A DNA stretch of 43,117 nt from Clostridia bacterium (GTDB lineage Bacteria; Bacillota; Clostridia; TANB77; UBA1234), in contig JAFUGH010000006.1 of NCBI GenBank assembly GCA_017469465.1, forward strand, positions 1 to 43,117, given 5' to 3'. A model generated the notes under the pieces. It was not told where the DNA came from. It did no database searches and worked only from the letters and a program-made list of their open reading frames with translations. Positions 1-7,620 of this stretch are shown piece by piece. Each line of letters starts with the position of its first letter. The first letter of the stretch is position 1. Both the position numbers and the translations under genes were made by a program.

Positions 1-168
1 ATTTTGGCTGAATGCACAATGGGTGCAAAATGGGGACGTCCATTAAATGTGCATTCAGCCAAAATCCTCCGTCCCTATTGGTCGAAAAAAAGCCAAAATC
101 CTCCGTCCCTATTGGTCGAAAATCCTCCGTCTCCGTCCCCAATGGTCTAACCGACAAATTGTAATTTA
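1..168. repeat. Terminal inverted repeat, left copy
   Basis: This stretch matches the reverse complement of 42946-43112 almost base for base, with small differences around 19-30 and at the inner end. Bases 1-64 form a long hairpin whose arms begin ATTTTGGCTGAATGCACA, with a GGACGTCC palindrome inside. Two direct modules carrying CCTCCGTCCCTATTGGTCGA follow, then a CCTCCGTCTCCGTCCCC segment. The GGGACGGAG core on the opposite strand is shared with the hairpin at 19099-19196. No coding sequence is seen. Confidence 0.9.
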
Positions 169-213
169 ATTTAAAATACTAGTAAATCATATGAGGACAA
201 GTGGTAAAAATAG

Positions 214-254
214 AACAAAAAAAAAGACTTAAAAAGTTTTAAACCTTTTAAGTC
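214..254 (-). terminator. Rho-independent terminator of infC-rpmI-rplT
   Basis: On the minus strand GACTTAAAA pairs with TTTTAAGTC (226-254) and a run of about ten T follows. It lies just downstream of the rplT stop codon, so it should end the infC-rpmI-rplT transcript. Confidence 0.85.
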
Positions 255-271
255 AGTTTTTATATAAGTTT

Positions 272-616
272 CTATTTGATAGCTGCAACGATTTCACTAA
301 AAGCTTTAGGATCGTTTACTGCCATCTCAGCAAGCATTTTTCTATTTACATTGATATTTGATTTTTTCATTCCATTAATTAATGTGCTGTAATTAATGCC
401 ATTTGCTCTAGCAGCAGCATTAATTCTAGCAATCCATAATCTTCTGAAATCTCTTTTTCTAAGTTTTCTACCAACATAAGCATATTGACCAGATTTCATA
501 ACAGCTTGTTTTGCCATTCTGAATCTAATGCTTTTAGCTCCATAGTATCCTTTTGCTAATTTTAAAATCTTTTTATGTTTTTTTCTTGTAATTTTACCTG
601 TTTTAACTCTTGCCAT
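272..616 (-). CDS. rplT: 50S ribosomal protein L20
   Basis: Ribosomal protein L20 binds 23S rRNA early in large-subunit assembly and in many bacteria represses its own operon. The 114-residue product has the family's normal length, its very basic N-terminal half ([16 protein letters not shown]) and the conserved stretch around [16 protein letters not shown]. The ATG at 616 has a good AAGGAG site eleven bases upstream. It is the last gene of the infC-rpmI-rplT operon; a 24 bp GTAG-type repeat sits in the 49 bp gap after rpmI, and a terminator follows at 214-254. Identification is secure. Confidence 0.98.
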   Translation of the reverse strand: MARVKTGKITRKKHKKILKLAKGYYGAKSIRFRMAKQAVMKSGQYAYVGRKLRKRDFRRLWIARINAAARANGINYSTLINGMKKSNINVNRKMLAEMAVNDPKAFSEIVAAIK

Positions 617-635
617 TTTATTTTTCTCCTTTCTT

Positions 636-659
636 ATGGCGAACGCCGTTCACCGCTAC
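636..659 (-). repeat. GTAG hairpin repeat between rpmI and rplT
   Basis: Single copy of the window's main repeat family. Read on the minus strand it starts GTAGCGG, then a short hairpin, and ends CGCCAT. It fills about half of the rpmI-rplT gap and would be transcribed within the operon. Confidence 0.8.
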
Positions 660-665
660 ATTTTC

Positions 666-866
666 TTATTTAGCATATGGTAACATTGCTTTTACATTCT
701 TTTCTACTGTCTTGTCAACTGTTGTTGGCATTCTTAAATGTCTTTTTCTCTTTGTTGTTTTTGCATCTAGTAAGTGTCTTCTGTTCATTCTGTTTCTTTT
801 TAATTTTCCTGTTCCTGTTAAGCTAACTCTTTTCGCAGTAGCTCTGTGTGTTTTCATTTTAGGCAT
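666..866 (-). CDS. rpmI: 50S ribosomal protein L35
   Basis: Small basic large-subunit protein of 66 residues. It starts MPKMKTHRATAKRV and contains the conserved NRMNRRHLLDAKTTKRKRHLR segment in its middle. The ATG at 866 follows AAGGGAG at suitable spacing. It is the middle gene of the classic infC-rpmI-rplT operon, 17 bp after infC, and is expected to be co-regulated with L20. Identification is secure. Confidence 0.97.
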   Translation of the reverse strand: MPKMKTHRATAKRVSLTGTGKLKRNRMNRRHLLDAKTTKRKRHLRMPTTVDKTVEKNVKAMLPYAK

Positions 867-883
867 ATTAAAAACTCCCTTCT

Positions 884-1399
884 TTATTTAACATTTTTTG
901 GGTTGATCATTAACATCATGCTTCTTCCTTCTAATTTAGGCTCTTTGTCTATTGCGCCAACCTCTTCTAATGCCTCTGCAAACTTTTTAAGTACATTCGC
1001 ACCGAATGTAGTATTATTAAGTTCTCTTCCTTTAAATTTAATAGTTGCTTTTACTTTATTGCCATCTTCTAAAAATTTTCTAGCATTTTTAGCCTTAAAT
1101 TCAAAATCGTGTGTATCAATTGTAGATGAAAGTCTGATTTCCTTAACTTCAACGACTTTTTGTTTTTTCTTTGACTCTTTCTCTTTTCTAGCCATCTCAT
1201 ATTTGTATTTTCCATAGTTCATAATTTTGCAAACCACAGGACTTGCATTTGGAGCAACTTCAACTAAGTCTAATTCCTTTTCTTCGGCAATTTTAAGTGC
1301 TTCTGAAACTTTCATAACTCCCAATTGCTCGCCATTTTCATCAATTACTTTGACTTCTTTGGCAACGATTTCTTCATTAATAGATAGTTCTTGTTTGAT
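884..1399 (-). CDS. infC: Translation initiation factor IF-3, ATC start codon
   Basis: IF-3 binds the 30S subunit, prevents early 50S joining and checks start-codon and initiator-tRNA pairing. The first in-frame ATG lies at 1324 and would remove the start of the N-terminal domain. Reading upstream in frame gives IKQELSINEEIVAKEVKVID and then ENGEQLGVMK, the expected IF-3 N-terminus, and the first codon after a strong AAGGAGGGG site (8 bases spacing) is ATC at 1397-1399. No ATG, GTG or TTG lies in frame between the site and residue 26. With ATC the product is 171 residues, normal for the family. infC genes are known to use AUU, AUC or AUA starts so that IF-3 represses its own translation; that role here is inferred. 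The C-terminal RNA-binding domain (KVKATIKFKGRE) is intact. Confidence 0.95.
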   Translation of the reverse strand: MKQELSINEEIVAKEVKVIDENGEQLGVMKVSEALKIAEEKELDLVEVAPNASPVVCKIMNYGKYKYEMARKEKESKKKQKVVEVKEIRLSSTIDTHDFEFKAKNARKFLEDGNKVKATIKFKGRELNNTTFGANVLKKFAEALEEVGAIDKEPKLEGRSMMLMINPKNVK

Positions 1400-1614
1400 A
1401 AAAAACCCCTCCTTAAATTTAAATCTAGAAGAAAAACCTTATTATCTCTTTGTTATGACAAACAAAAAAGACTTAAGATTTTCGTCTTAAGTCAAACCAC
1501 AAAAATAAAAAGCATCATACCTTGCGAACTCTATTCATCGCTACATAAATTACTTTATATTTAACCAAAGACACCATTGTGCTAAGGTGAGAAGTGGATG
1601 ACTTCTTCTTGACG
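1400..1614 (-). promoter_or_regulatory. infC operon leader, probable L20-type autoregulatory leader
   Basis: About 215 nt separate the predicted transcription start (near 1614) from the infC start codon. The leader contains a small hairpin in which AGAAGT pairs with ACTTCT, a degenerate GTAG-type repeat at 1522-1545, and the terminator hairpin at 1464-1493. Known Firmicutes infC-rpmI-rplT operons are controlled by L20 binding to a leader that ends in an attenuator. The position and attenuator fit that; I could not confirm the L20 pseudoknot by eye. Confidence 0.6.
1464..1493 (-). terminator. Attenuator in infC leader
   Basis: On the minus strand GACTTAAGA pairs with TCTTAAGTC around a 6-base loop and is followed at once by TTTTTTG. 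It lies 65 bases before the infC start codon and inside the leader, so it is better read as an attenuator than as the end of another transcript. Confidence 0.8.
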
Positions 1615-1620
1615 AAAATT

Positions 1621-1649
1621 ATTTTAGCACCTATTCATATATTTGTCAA
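1621..1649 (-). promoter_or_regulatory. Sigma-A promoter of infC-rpmI-rplT
   Basis: On the minus strand TTGACA (1644-1649), 17 bases and TAAAAT (1621-1626). This is a near-consensus housekeeping promoter directed at infC. Confidence 0.8.
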
Positions 1650-1746
1650 TAAAAATCATTAATTTTCCTCTATTTTCTCTTTACGCAAATATTTTTTGTA
1701 TTATTTTTTAAATACTGGTAATAATTAGCTTTAGGTGGTGATTAAT

Positions 1747-1920
1747 ATGACAAGTAAAGAATTAATGTACGTTGAAGATGCTTTAGGTCATGAGAAATTT
1801 ATGAAAACTTGTGCCACAAATGCAACTTCTCAATTAACAGACCCAACTCTTTCTTCTTATATGGGCGAATTAGTAAAAAAGCACACGGAAATATTTAACA
1901 AATTTTATAATTTATTGTAA
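1747..1920 (+). CDS. Small CotF-like spore coat protein
   Basis: A 57-residue protein starting MTSKELMYVEDALGHEKFM. The ATG at 1747 is preferred over the in-frame GTG at 1735 because that GTG lies in the AGGTGG ribosome site. The sequence resembles the short partner proteins that precede CotF-family genes in clostridia, and the next gene is a clear CotF relative, so the two probably act together in the spore coat. The stop codon TAA runs directly into a degenerate GTAG-type repeat (TAATGGAGCA). Function is inferred from resemblance and context. Confidence 0.7.
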   Translation: MTSKELMYVEDALGHEKFMKTCATNATSQLTDPTLSSYMGELVKKHTEIFNKFYNLL

Positions 1921-1944
1921 TGGAGCATTGTGAGTTACGGATTG

Positions 1945-1998
1945 ATGGCGCAAACTATACGCCTCTACAAAAATGTAGTGGAGCACGATGTGTTCCAT
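1945..1998. repeat. Inverted pair of GTAG hairpin repeats
   Basis: Two copies in opposite orientation (1945-1968 and 1975-1998), the GTAG feet facing each other across six bases. Both hairpins have mismatches. A further degenerate copy begins at 1920. The pair fills the gap between the two coat-protein genes and ends 18 bases before the second start codon. Confidence 0.75.
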
Positions 1999-2015
1999 AA
2001 GAAAGGAGTATAAAT

Positions 2016-2261
2016 ATGAATGATAGAACCATTATGGAAAATGAATTAAATGTTGTGAAAGGTGCATGTGAACTTTATCAACATGGTGCCACAGAAGCAT
2101 CAACAGCCGAAGTACATGAAGCATTTAAATGTGCTTTAAATGAATCTTTAAATATTCAAAATAAAATCTATAATTTAATGGCTGAAAAGGGTTGGTATCC
2201 AATGGAAACAGCAAATCAAACTCAAATTAATTCAACCAAGCAAAAATATGCAGGGCAATAA
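2016..2261 (+). CDS. CotF-family spore coat protein
   Basis: An 81-residue protein starting MNDRTIMENELNVVKGACEL and containing the typical coat-family pattern of a long helix, a short turn, a second helix (NESLNIQNKIYNLMAEKGW) and a terminal YP-x-E segment. CotF-type proteins are structural parts of the spore coat in Bacillus and clostridia. The start follows AAGGAG seven bases upstream. It lies 95 bp after another small coat-like gene and ends at a strong bidirectional terminator, so the pair probably forms a small sporulation operon. No sporulation sigma promoter could be assigned with confidence. Confidence 0.82.
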   Translation: MNDRTIMENELNVVKGACELYQHGATEASTAEVHEAFKCALNESLNIQNKIYNLMAEKGWYPMETANQTQINSTKQKYAGQ

Positions 2262-2270
2262 ATAAACATC

Positions 2271-2336
2271 AAAAAAGAGGCACATTCTATCAAACATGAT
2301 TTTTCAATTTCACGTTTGAGAATATGTCTCTTTTTT
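2271..2336. terminator. Bidirectional terminator
   Basis: A long imperfect stem starts AAAAAAGAGGCACATTCT and closes with AGAATATGTCTCTTTTTT. It has a T run on both strands and serves the coat genes (plus) and the unknown gene at 2345 (minus). Confidence 0.85.
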
Positions 2337-2344
2337 CATTCTTT

Positions 2345-2761
2345 TTAATTCACGATATAATCACGAACATAATCATGAACATGATTAATCTTGCAATACT
2401 TTGCAATTTTATTTCTTATTGCTTTATTTCCATTTTTCTCATTCTTCTGAATAATATCCAGCATCATGAAAATATTAGCTGGAGTTTCGACAAAAATACC
2501 CGTATCGTCTTTGCAATTCATTGCTATAACCTTGGATTTTCCTTGAAGCATGACATTTCTCGGTATTTCCAGCAAATTATTTGAAAAAATACTAAGCTCA
2601 CCTAAAATGCAAAAAATATATTCCTTCTCTCTTAACTCATTCTCTACAACCGCACTCCGAACATTAGACATCAGTACCGTATGAATATCTGCCTTTGCCA
2701 TTTCACAGGCATACGTTTTATCCTCACCATTGGACTCGTACGAAACGTACAAATAAAGCAT
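2345..2761 (-). CDS. Hypothetical protein
   Basis: A 138-residue protein that I do not recognise. The ATG at 2761 has AGGAGG eight bases upstream, a strong sign that it is real. No signal peptide or membrane segment is seen. It begins MLYLYVSYESNGEDKTYAC, has alternating hydrophobic residues suggesting beta strands in the first two thirds, and ends in a basic segment followed by a His-rich tail (INHVHDYVRDYIVN). A similarly sized unknown gene lies 108 bp upstream on the same strand, so they may be co-expressed. No function is proposed. Confidence 0.7.
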   Translation of the reverse strand: MLYLYVSYESNGEDKTYACEMAKADIHTVLMSNVRSAVVENELREKEYIFCILGELSIFSNNLLEIPRNVMLQGKSKVIAMNCKDDTGIFVETPANIFMMLDIIQKNEKNGNKAIRNKIAKYCKINHVHDYVRDYIVN

Positions 2762-2869
2762 TCAAACTACCTCCTATAGCCTCTCATCCTTATGGATTTG
2801 ATTAACTTTACAGTGATCTTTTACTACTTCCTGATATTAATGAACGTTTCAAAGTTCGCATAACACTTT

Positions 2870-3298
2870 TTAAGACTGATAATCCGCCTTTTTCAAACTA
2901 TAAGAAAAGTAATCAAACCGAGGAATGTTCTTTTTCTTTGCATAGCCTCCAATTCTTTTAGAAAGCTTTTTGAATTCATTGCTTCTACTATCCTTCAATA
3001 TTTTAAAAAAAATCTTGATAACATTCATCGATGTAATATATGCCTCTGCTTTTGCACAAGAAATGTATTGACTCCAGTCTTCTCCAAATACAGTAATATG
3101 CTCTACCTCTACCGTACATCTTTCTCTAATATTTGCTCTATCTCTTACAACAAAGATAAACCGGATTTCATCATATTCATTGGTCACGGTAAAAAAAGCT
3201 ATATTATGCGGTAATCGTTCAAAATGTATTTCTTTTAGCGGAATATCCTTGAATGACATTCCCTCTTTTCCAACAAAGTGAACTCTCACTCGGAACAT
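2870..3298 (-). CDS. Hypothetical protein
   Basis: A 142-residue protein of unknown family. The ATG at 3298 follows GAGGAGGG at good spacing. The first two thirds look like beta strands (FRVRVHFVGKEG, then HNIAFFTVTNEYDEIRFIFVV). The last third is helical and basic (FKKLSKRIGGYAKKK). There is no signal peptide and no membrane segment. It shares size and general layout with the following gene at 2345 but no clear sequence similarity. The gene is divergent from rplM, whose promoter begins about 100 bp away. Confidence 0.68.
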   Translation of the reverse strand: MFRVRVHFVGKEGMSFKDIPLKEIHFERLPHNIAFFTVTNEYDEIRFIFVVRDRANIRERCTVEVEHITVFGEDWSQYISCAKAEAYITSMNVIKIFFKILKDSRSNEFKKLSKRIGGYAKKKNIPRFDYFSYSLKKADYQS

Positions 3299-3402
3299 AG
3301 TATGCCCTCCTCAAAAAGGTTTTGTTGTTCTATTACAAATTCAATTACTTTAAGAGTATATATCGTTAGTAAACATAAAGTCAATATTTTTTTCAAAATT
3401 AA

Positions 3403-3431
3403 TTGACAAATTCATACATTTATATTAAAAT
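3403..3431 (+). promoter_or_regulatory. Sigma-A promoter of rplM-rpsI
   Basis: TTGACA (3403-3408), 17 bases and TAAAAT (3426-3431). It is a near-consensus promoter, 258 bases upstream of the rplM start codon. Confidence 0.82.
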
Positions 3432-3688
3432 AGACACGCAGATGTTTAGAAGTTGACCCGGAAGGCTTCTATACAAGTTGGAGTAAAATTTGCTCCTCTA
3501 CGACTATTAAATTAACAATATTCGTAGCGGCGAACACACATGAGGGTGTTCATGCATTAGGATGTTATACTTTAGCTGTTCAAACAAAGTGAGTTACAGA
3601 TAAAGTGTGCACAAGCACAGCCTCAGTATATAAAGTAACGTTCGCCATAATACATAATAAAAATTTGAATGGAGGTTTAAATAATACC
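3432..3688 (+). promoter_or_regulatory. Long rplM leader with hairpins and a GTAG repeat
   Basis: A leader of about 250 nt. It holds a hairpin pairing AGAAG with CTTCT (3449-3471), a GGAG/CTCC hairpin (near 3480-3497), and a GTAG-type repeat at 3525-3556 in which GGCGAACAC is followed by an altered arm GGTGTTC. A fragment GTTCGCCAT lies near 3644. Autoregulated L13 leaders are known in Firmicutes, and this one occupies the right place, but I cannot match it to that structure. The ribosome site GGAGG is at 3671-3675. Confidence 0.45.
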
Positions 3689-4123
3689 ATGAATAATATT
3701 ACTCATAGCGTTAAAGCTAGCGAAATCGAAAGAAAATGGTATGTAATCGATGCTGATGGAAAAGTTCTTGGAAGACTTGCAGCTGAGGTTGCTAAATTAT
3801 TAAAAGGTAAACACAAACCAACATACTCTACTCACTTGGATTGTGGTGACCACGTAATTGTTATCAATACTGATAAAATGATTTTAACAGGAAACAAAAT
3901 GGAAGACAAAACATATAGAAGACATACAGGATACATTGGTAATATGAAAGAAGTTTCTGCCAAAGATGCTATGGCAAAAGATTCTACTAAAGTACTAATG
4001 CTTGCCGTTAAAGGAATGCTTCCAAAGAACACGCTTGGAAGAAAAATGTTAACAAAATTAAGAGCATACAAAGGTGCTGAGCATGAACAAGCTGCTCAAA
4101 AACCTGAAGTATATAACTTTTAA
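3689..4123 (+). CDS. rplM: 50S ribosomal protein L13
   Basis: L13 is an early-binding protein of the large subunit. The start is taken at ATG 3689, fourteen bases after GGAGG, giving 144 residues, the usual length; a longer reading from 3605 would use leader sequence with a repeat remnant. Family hallmarks include [20 protein letters not shown] near the start, [11 protein letters not shown], the GxxPKNTLGR motif and the closing AQKPEVYNF. rpsI follows 13 bp downstream in the standard rplM-rpsI operon. Confidence 0.98.
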   Translation: MNNITHSVKASEIERKWYVIDADGKVLGRLAAEVAKLLKGKHKPTYSTHLDCGDHVIVINTDKMILTGNKMEDKTYRRHTGYIGNMKEVSAKDAMAKDSTKVLMLAVKGMLPKNTLGRKMLTKLRAYKGAEHEQAAQKPEVYNF

Positions 4124-4136
4124 GGAGGAAAAATAG

Positions 4137-4538
4137 ATGGCTAAAAAAGAAACAACTGTATTTCTTGGTACTGGTAGAAGAAAAAGTTCTATTGCAAGAG
4201 TTAGAATTATGCCAGGTAAAGGAAATTTAATCGTAAATGGAAAAACTTTAGATGAATACTTACCAACTGAAGTTTTAAGAAATTTAGCAAAGATGCCATT
4301 TGATGTTACTGGCACAAATGGTAAATTTGATATGACTGTTAAAGTTGAAGGTGGCGGACTTTCAGGTCAAGCTGGTGCAATTAGACATGGATTAGCTAGA
4401 GCTCTACTTGCTGCCAACGAAGAAAATAGACCTGCACTTAAATCAGCTGGATTCTTAACAAGAGATTCAAGAATGAAAGAAAGAAAGAAACCAGGTCTTA
4501 AGAAAGCTCGTAAAGCTCCTCAATTCAGTAAGAGATAA
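4137..4538 (+). CDS. rpsI: 30S ribosomal protein S9
   Basis: S9 is a head protein of the small subunit whose C-terminal tail reaches the P-site tRNA. The 133-residue product has [36 protein letters not shown] and the basic tail ending [12 protein letters not shown] with the conserved final Lys-Arg. The ATG at 4137 follows AAGGAGG. It is the second and last gene of the rplM operon and a terminator follows at 4557. Confidence 0.98.
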   Translation: MAKKETTVFLGTGRRKSSIARVRIMPGKGNLIVNGKTLDEYLPTEVLRNLAKMPFDVTGTNGKFDMTVKVEGGGLSGQAGAIRHGLARALLAANEENRPALKSAGFLTRDSRMKERKKPGLKKARKAPQFSKR

Positions 4539-4556
4539 TATTTTTTATACGAAATC

Positions 4557-4591
4557 AAACCTCGTATCTACTTTGGATACGAGGTTTTTTT
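4557..4591 (+). terminator. Terminator of rplM-rpsI
   Basis: AAACCTCGTATC pairs with GATACGAGGTTT, and a run of T follows. It begins 18 bases after the rpsI stop codon. Confidence 0.9.
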
Positions 4592-4609
4592 ATATGTCAA
4601 ATTGTAATT

Positions 4610-5309
4610 TTATTGTATCAAATCAGTTGCATTTTCTATGGCACCATTTCCTACTCCTTCCAAATTATAGAAAGTGTCTGGGACATTTCCTATTAGTACA
4701 GTCTCTGCAACATTCACATTAGTCACAACTTCTACTGTTTCATTCGTAAAAGGTGCTACAACACTCATTTCACTTTTTATTTCAATATAAATTCTATGCC
4801 TTGTTTGATTGATTCCACTAGATAAAAATTCTGTTTTATAATCTGTATTCACTGTTCCAACTGGAATAATTTTTACAGTCAGCTGCGGACCTACTCCGCG
4901 CTAACAATTCATTACCTGTAAAATTTCCTATTGGAATTTTTACATACATATTATTTAAATTTGAGTACTCTTCTTGAATCATATTATTAATTTTGGAAGA
5001 GAGTCTATTCATTTCAATTACATTTGCTCTCAATGCTAAAATATTTCCTTTTTCATCTCTATCTAATGTAATTAAATCTAAGTATCCTAAACCGTTCATA
5101 ACGTCTTGCACCACTTTGCTAGAAATTGATGCAGCTAAGCTTTGTGACTTTACCTTACATAATGCAATTAATGTTGGTTTGGCTAGTGCAGTTACTCCCT
5201 CCCAAATGGCAAAAAGTGAGATAATAATTAATACTAATTTAATTTTCCAATGTGTATTTTTGATATTCAACTTCTCAGTTTTTATTTCTTTTTCTTTTAA
5301 AGAAACCAT
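4610..5309 (-). pseudogene. yunB: Sporulation protein YunB, frameshifted
   Basis: The gene reads as two overlapping pieces. The first (5309 down to about 4895) has a short cytoplasmic start, one membrane segment (KLVLIIISLFAIWEGVTALA) and the run KIPIGNFTGNELLAR. The correct continuation, GPQLTVKIIPVGTVNTDYK, is in the +1 frame and leads into SSGINQTRHRIYIEIKSEM and VAETVLIGNVPDTFYNL, all typical of YunB. A one-base excess lies at 4890-4897 (plus strand CCTACTCC), not in a homopolymer. Without it a protein of about 233 residues is restored, close to the family length. YunB is a sporulation membrane protein of unclear activity. It follows sipL with the start one base after the sipL stop codon, suggesting translational coupling. 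The shift may be real decay or a sequence error. Confidence 0.85.
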
Positions 5310-5310
5310 A

Positions 5311-6879
5311 TTACATAATAGAAGTATTAGTACTTGTAACTGAAAGCTTTGGTATTAATAATCGTTGACCTGGATATATTGTATCATCTTTTAATTCATT
5401 AAATTCCATAATATGACTAACTTTGTTTCTAAATCTTTTCGCAATATTCCAAAGCGTGTCGCCTGGTTTCACATAGTAAATTATCATACTAGGCATAGAA
5501 GGGATGGAATCATTGCTTATCTCAAGTTTACTAATACTATTAATATTGTCTTCTTCATCTGCTAAAATAGATGCAGTTAAATTAATTGTTACTTGAAGTT
5601 GATTTTCTCCCGCTAAAGAATAATCAATGTTTTCTATTTCAAGATGAAGTAAAGGTTCCATATTTTGCGTTATATCATCAATTTTAATTACTTGCTGAAA
5701 TGGTAGTTCTAATTTTTTACTTTCTATCAAATGATTACTTGCCTTAGAGAATAATACGTATACATTTATATTACCAGTTATCGCAATTTTACCATTTAAT
5801 ACGTTTCTTTCATTGATATTTACATCACCAGACATATTTAGTATTTTAGTATTACTTAGTTCTGGAACAACTAGCGTTTGAGAAATTTGAATATTCGCCT
5901 CTTCGTCTATCATATTTTTTAACACAAGATTGTTTTCTGTTTTAACATTTAATGTTGCGTTAGGAGTATAAAAGTCAGTAATTAATTCAATATCATTTTT
6001 TTCATAAACAAAAGCATTCACATCTGCTAGAATTTCAATTGAAATACAATTTGCTTGTAGATCTTGATAAACAGGCTTTACCCAAAAGCTCTTTAACATA
6101 TAATCCAGCTTAATTTTTTGAGTATCATTTACTCCATCCATGTCAATAATTCCCATTAAAGGAAGACTGGTCTCAAAAAATTCAACATCTTGATTTTCGT
6201 TGTCTGCAGTATATACTATTTTTACAATGGCATCCGCTTTTGCTAGTATTTTATTGTAGCTTATTTTATATTCCTTATTGACAATACTTAAATCGCAATC
6301 CAATATTTCACCTATAGGAGAATTATTATCATTTAATTGAACATTTTCTTTCAATTCTATTTGTGCATTTCCCATTGTTACTTCACTACAAACATTACAA
6401 TTTATTTTTTGAACTTCCATATCATCATCATCTGTAATGCCTCTTACAATGCTAATATCACAATTATTAAATGCTTTAACATGAAATACCACTGGCACTT
6501 TAATATCAATTTTTCTACCATTCATTACCTTATATTCAATATTTCCAACGTCATATTTTAATCTAATAATTGAATTTGGAGTTACTCCTGAAAAATTAAT
6601 TGCTTCGTTAAAATTCAATTCGTAGTTAACACCTCTTTGAGAATTCATCTCATCATCTGCAATGTAAACTACATTAAAAGAAATTGTTCCATCTATATTT
6701 ACTTTATTGTCCTCCGCTTTTACTGAATTGATGCATACTCTTCCTTTCATTCTAACAACACTTAGAATATCTGGCTTAATATCTGGAAGCACCACATCTC
6801 CTTCAACTGTTTTGACCTTTCTTTCCGCTCCTAAATATTTACAAACTTTAACTGTTTCATTTATCGTTTCTGCACTCAT
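5311..6879 (-). CDS. sipL: SipL-like SPOCS/LysM spore morphogenesis protein
   Basis: SipL is the clostridial protein that binds SpoIVA and tethers the coat basement layer to the forespore. The product is 522 residues from ATG 6879 (AGGAGG upstream; an in-frame ATG at 6903 lacks a site). Repeated SPOCS (DUF3794) units are visible, the first beginning near VEGDVVLPDIKPDILSVV with later units near residues 170-290 and 310-430. The C-terminus is a LysM domain (YYVKPGDTLWNIAKRF, then the closing IYPGQRLLIPK). The domain order and length match SipL rather than Bacillus SpoVID. yunB follows directly. The 255 bp upstream hold a possible GC-rich hairpin near 7014-7033 but no promoter that I can assign. 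Confidence 0.88.
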   Translation of the reverse strand: MSAETINETVKVCKYLGAERKVKTVEGDVVLPDIKPDILSVVRMKGRVCINSVKAEDNKVNIDGTISFNVVYIADDEMNSQRGVNYELNFNEAINFSGVTPNSIIRLKYDVGNIEYKVMNGRKIDIKVPVVFHVKAFNNCDISIVRGITDDDDMEVQKINCNVCSEVTMGNAQIELKENVQLNDNNSPIGEILDCDLSIVNKEYKISYNKILAKADAIVKIVYTADNENQDVEFFETSLPLMGIIDMDGVNDTQKIKLDYMLKSFWVKPVYQDLQANCISIEILADVNAFVYEKNDIELITDFYTPNATLNVKTENNLVLKNMIDEEANIQISQTLVVPELSNTKILNMSGDVNINERNVLNGKIAITGNINVYVLFSKASNHLIESKKLELPFQQVIKIDDITQNMEPLLHLEIENIDYSLAGENQLQVTINLTASILADEEDNINSISKLEISNDSIPSMPSMIIYYVKPGDTLWNIAKRFRNKVSHIMEFNELKDDTIYPGQRLLIPKLSVTSTNTSIM

Positions 6880-7081
6880 ACAAATACCTCCTAATAAAAT
6901 CATTTACTAAAAGATATTTAGGTAGTCCAATAAATATGCTAAAAATTTCTATAACTCTCCTTATATAGAACAAAAGAGAAAATTAGAAAATCAAAGTTTT
7001 TCAATTTTCTTATGTTGCCTTCGGCGACGTAATAATGTGCTTTTGTTGTTTCATACAAAAAGTATGACTTTCCTATGAAAT

Positions 7082-7117
7082 AAAAAAGCAATCCTAAATT
7101 AATTTAGAATTGCTTTT
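7082..7117 (-). terminator. Terminator of veg
   Basis: On the minus strand AAAAGCAATTCTAAATT pairs with AATTTAGGATTGC, followed by TTTTTTA. It lies 18 bases after the veg stop codon and separates veg from sipL. Confidence 0.85.
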
Positions 7118-7134
7118 AAGAAAATACAATAAAT

Positions 7135-7422
7135 TTACAATGTCATAGTTGGATTTCCGTTATTAAGTATAGAAGAATAGGTACCATTGCAATCTGCTAC
7201 ATCTAATTCAACTCTATTAGATAGCACATCCACATAGCTAAAGTTTTCTTTGATAATACCATCATCTAATTTAACTAAAAAATGATTTGCATAAGTGCTA
7301 ATTAAAGTGCCTTCTTTTTCGAAAGTTTTATTCCTTCCTAAGCTACCACGAAGTAATACTTTTTGGCCAACACAACCTTCTATATTTTTCTTTACTTCAT
7401 TAATATTGCTCTTTTCTATCAC
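7135..7422 (-). CDS. veg: Veg family protein, GTG start
   Basis: Veg is a small, highly expressed Firmicutes protein; in Bacillus subtilis it promotes biofilm formation and it has been linked to spore outgrowth. The 95-residue product from GTG 7422 carries the family pattern: a short helix (INEVKKNIEGCVGQKVLL), then EKEGTLISTYANHFLVKLDD and NFSYVDVLSNRVEL. The longer reading from 7512 runs through the promoter and is rejected; the GTG has GGGGTGG six bases upstream. It is monocistronic, with its own promoter and terminator. Confidence 0.87.
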   Translation of the reverse strand: MIEKSNINEVKKNIEGCVGQKVLLRGSLGRNKTFEKEGTLISTYANHFLVKLDDGIIKENFSYVDVLSNRVELDVADCNGTYSSILNNGNPTMTL

Positions 7423-7483
7423 TAATAACCACCCCTTTATCTTCTGAAAAAACATACATGTTTTCTCTTTATTGTACATGCAA

Positions 7484-7512
7484 ATTATACCACAGAAGTC
7501 GTAAAATGTCAA
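7484..7512 (-). promoter_or_regulatory. Sigma-A promoter of veg
   Basis: On the minus strand TTGACA (7507-7512), 17 bases and TATAAT (7484-7489): a perfect consensus promoter, matching the known high expression of veg genes. Confidence 0.92.
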
Positions 7513-7620
7513 AACATATTTCTACGTTTCAGCCTTACAGCCACAAGGGTTACCGGATACAGTTATGTGAACTTTTTGTGTATTTTTTATGTTGCCTTTT
7601 TATTGGAAACTTATTATTTT

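Noticed and set aside
610..1490. Plus-strand frames opposite infC, rpmI and rplT
   Set aside because: Shadows of well-identified ribosomal operon genes.
1555..1640. T-box or amino-acid riboswitch upstream of infC
   Set aside because: No T-box core sequence or specifier arrangement is seen; the genes downstream fit an L20-type leader.
7014..7033. GTTGCC/GGCGAC hairpin upstream of sipL as another GTAG-family member
   Set aside because: It lacks the GTAG foot, the arm length and the 3' AT of the family; probably an isolated hairpin.
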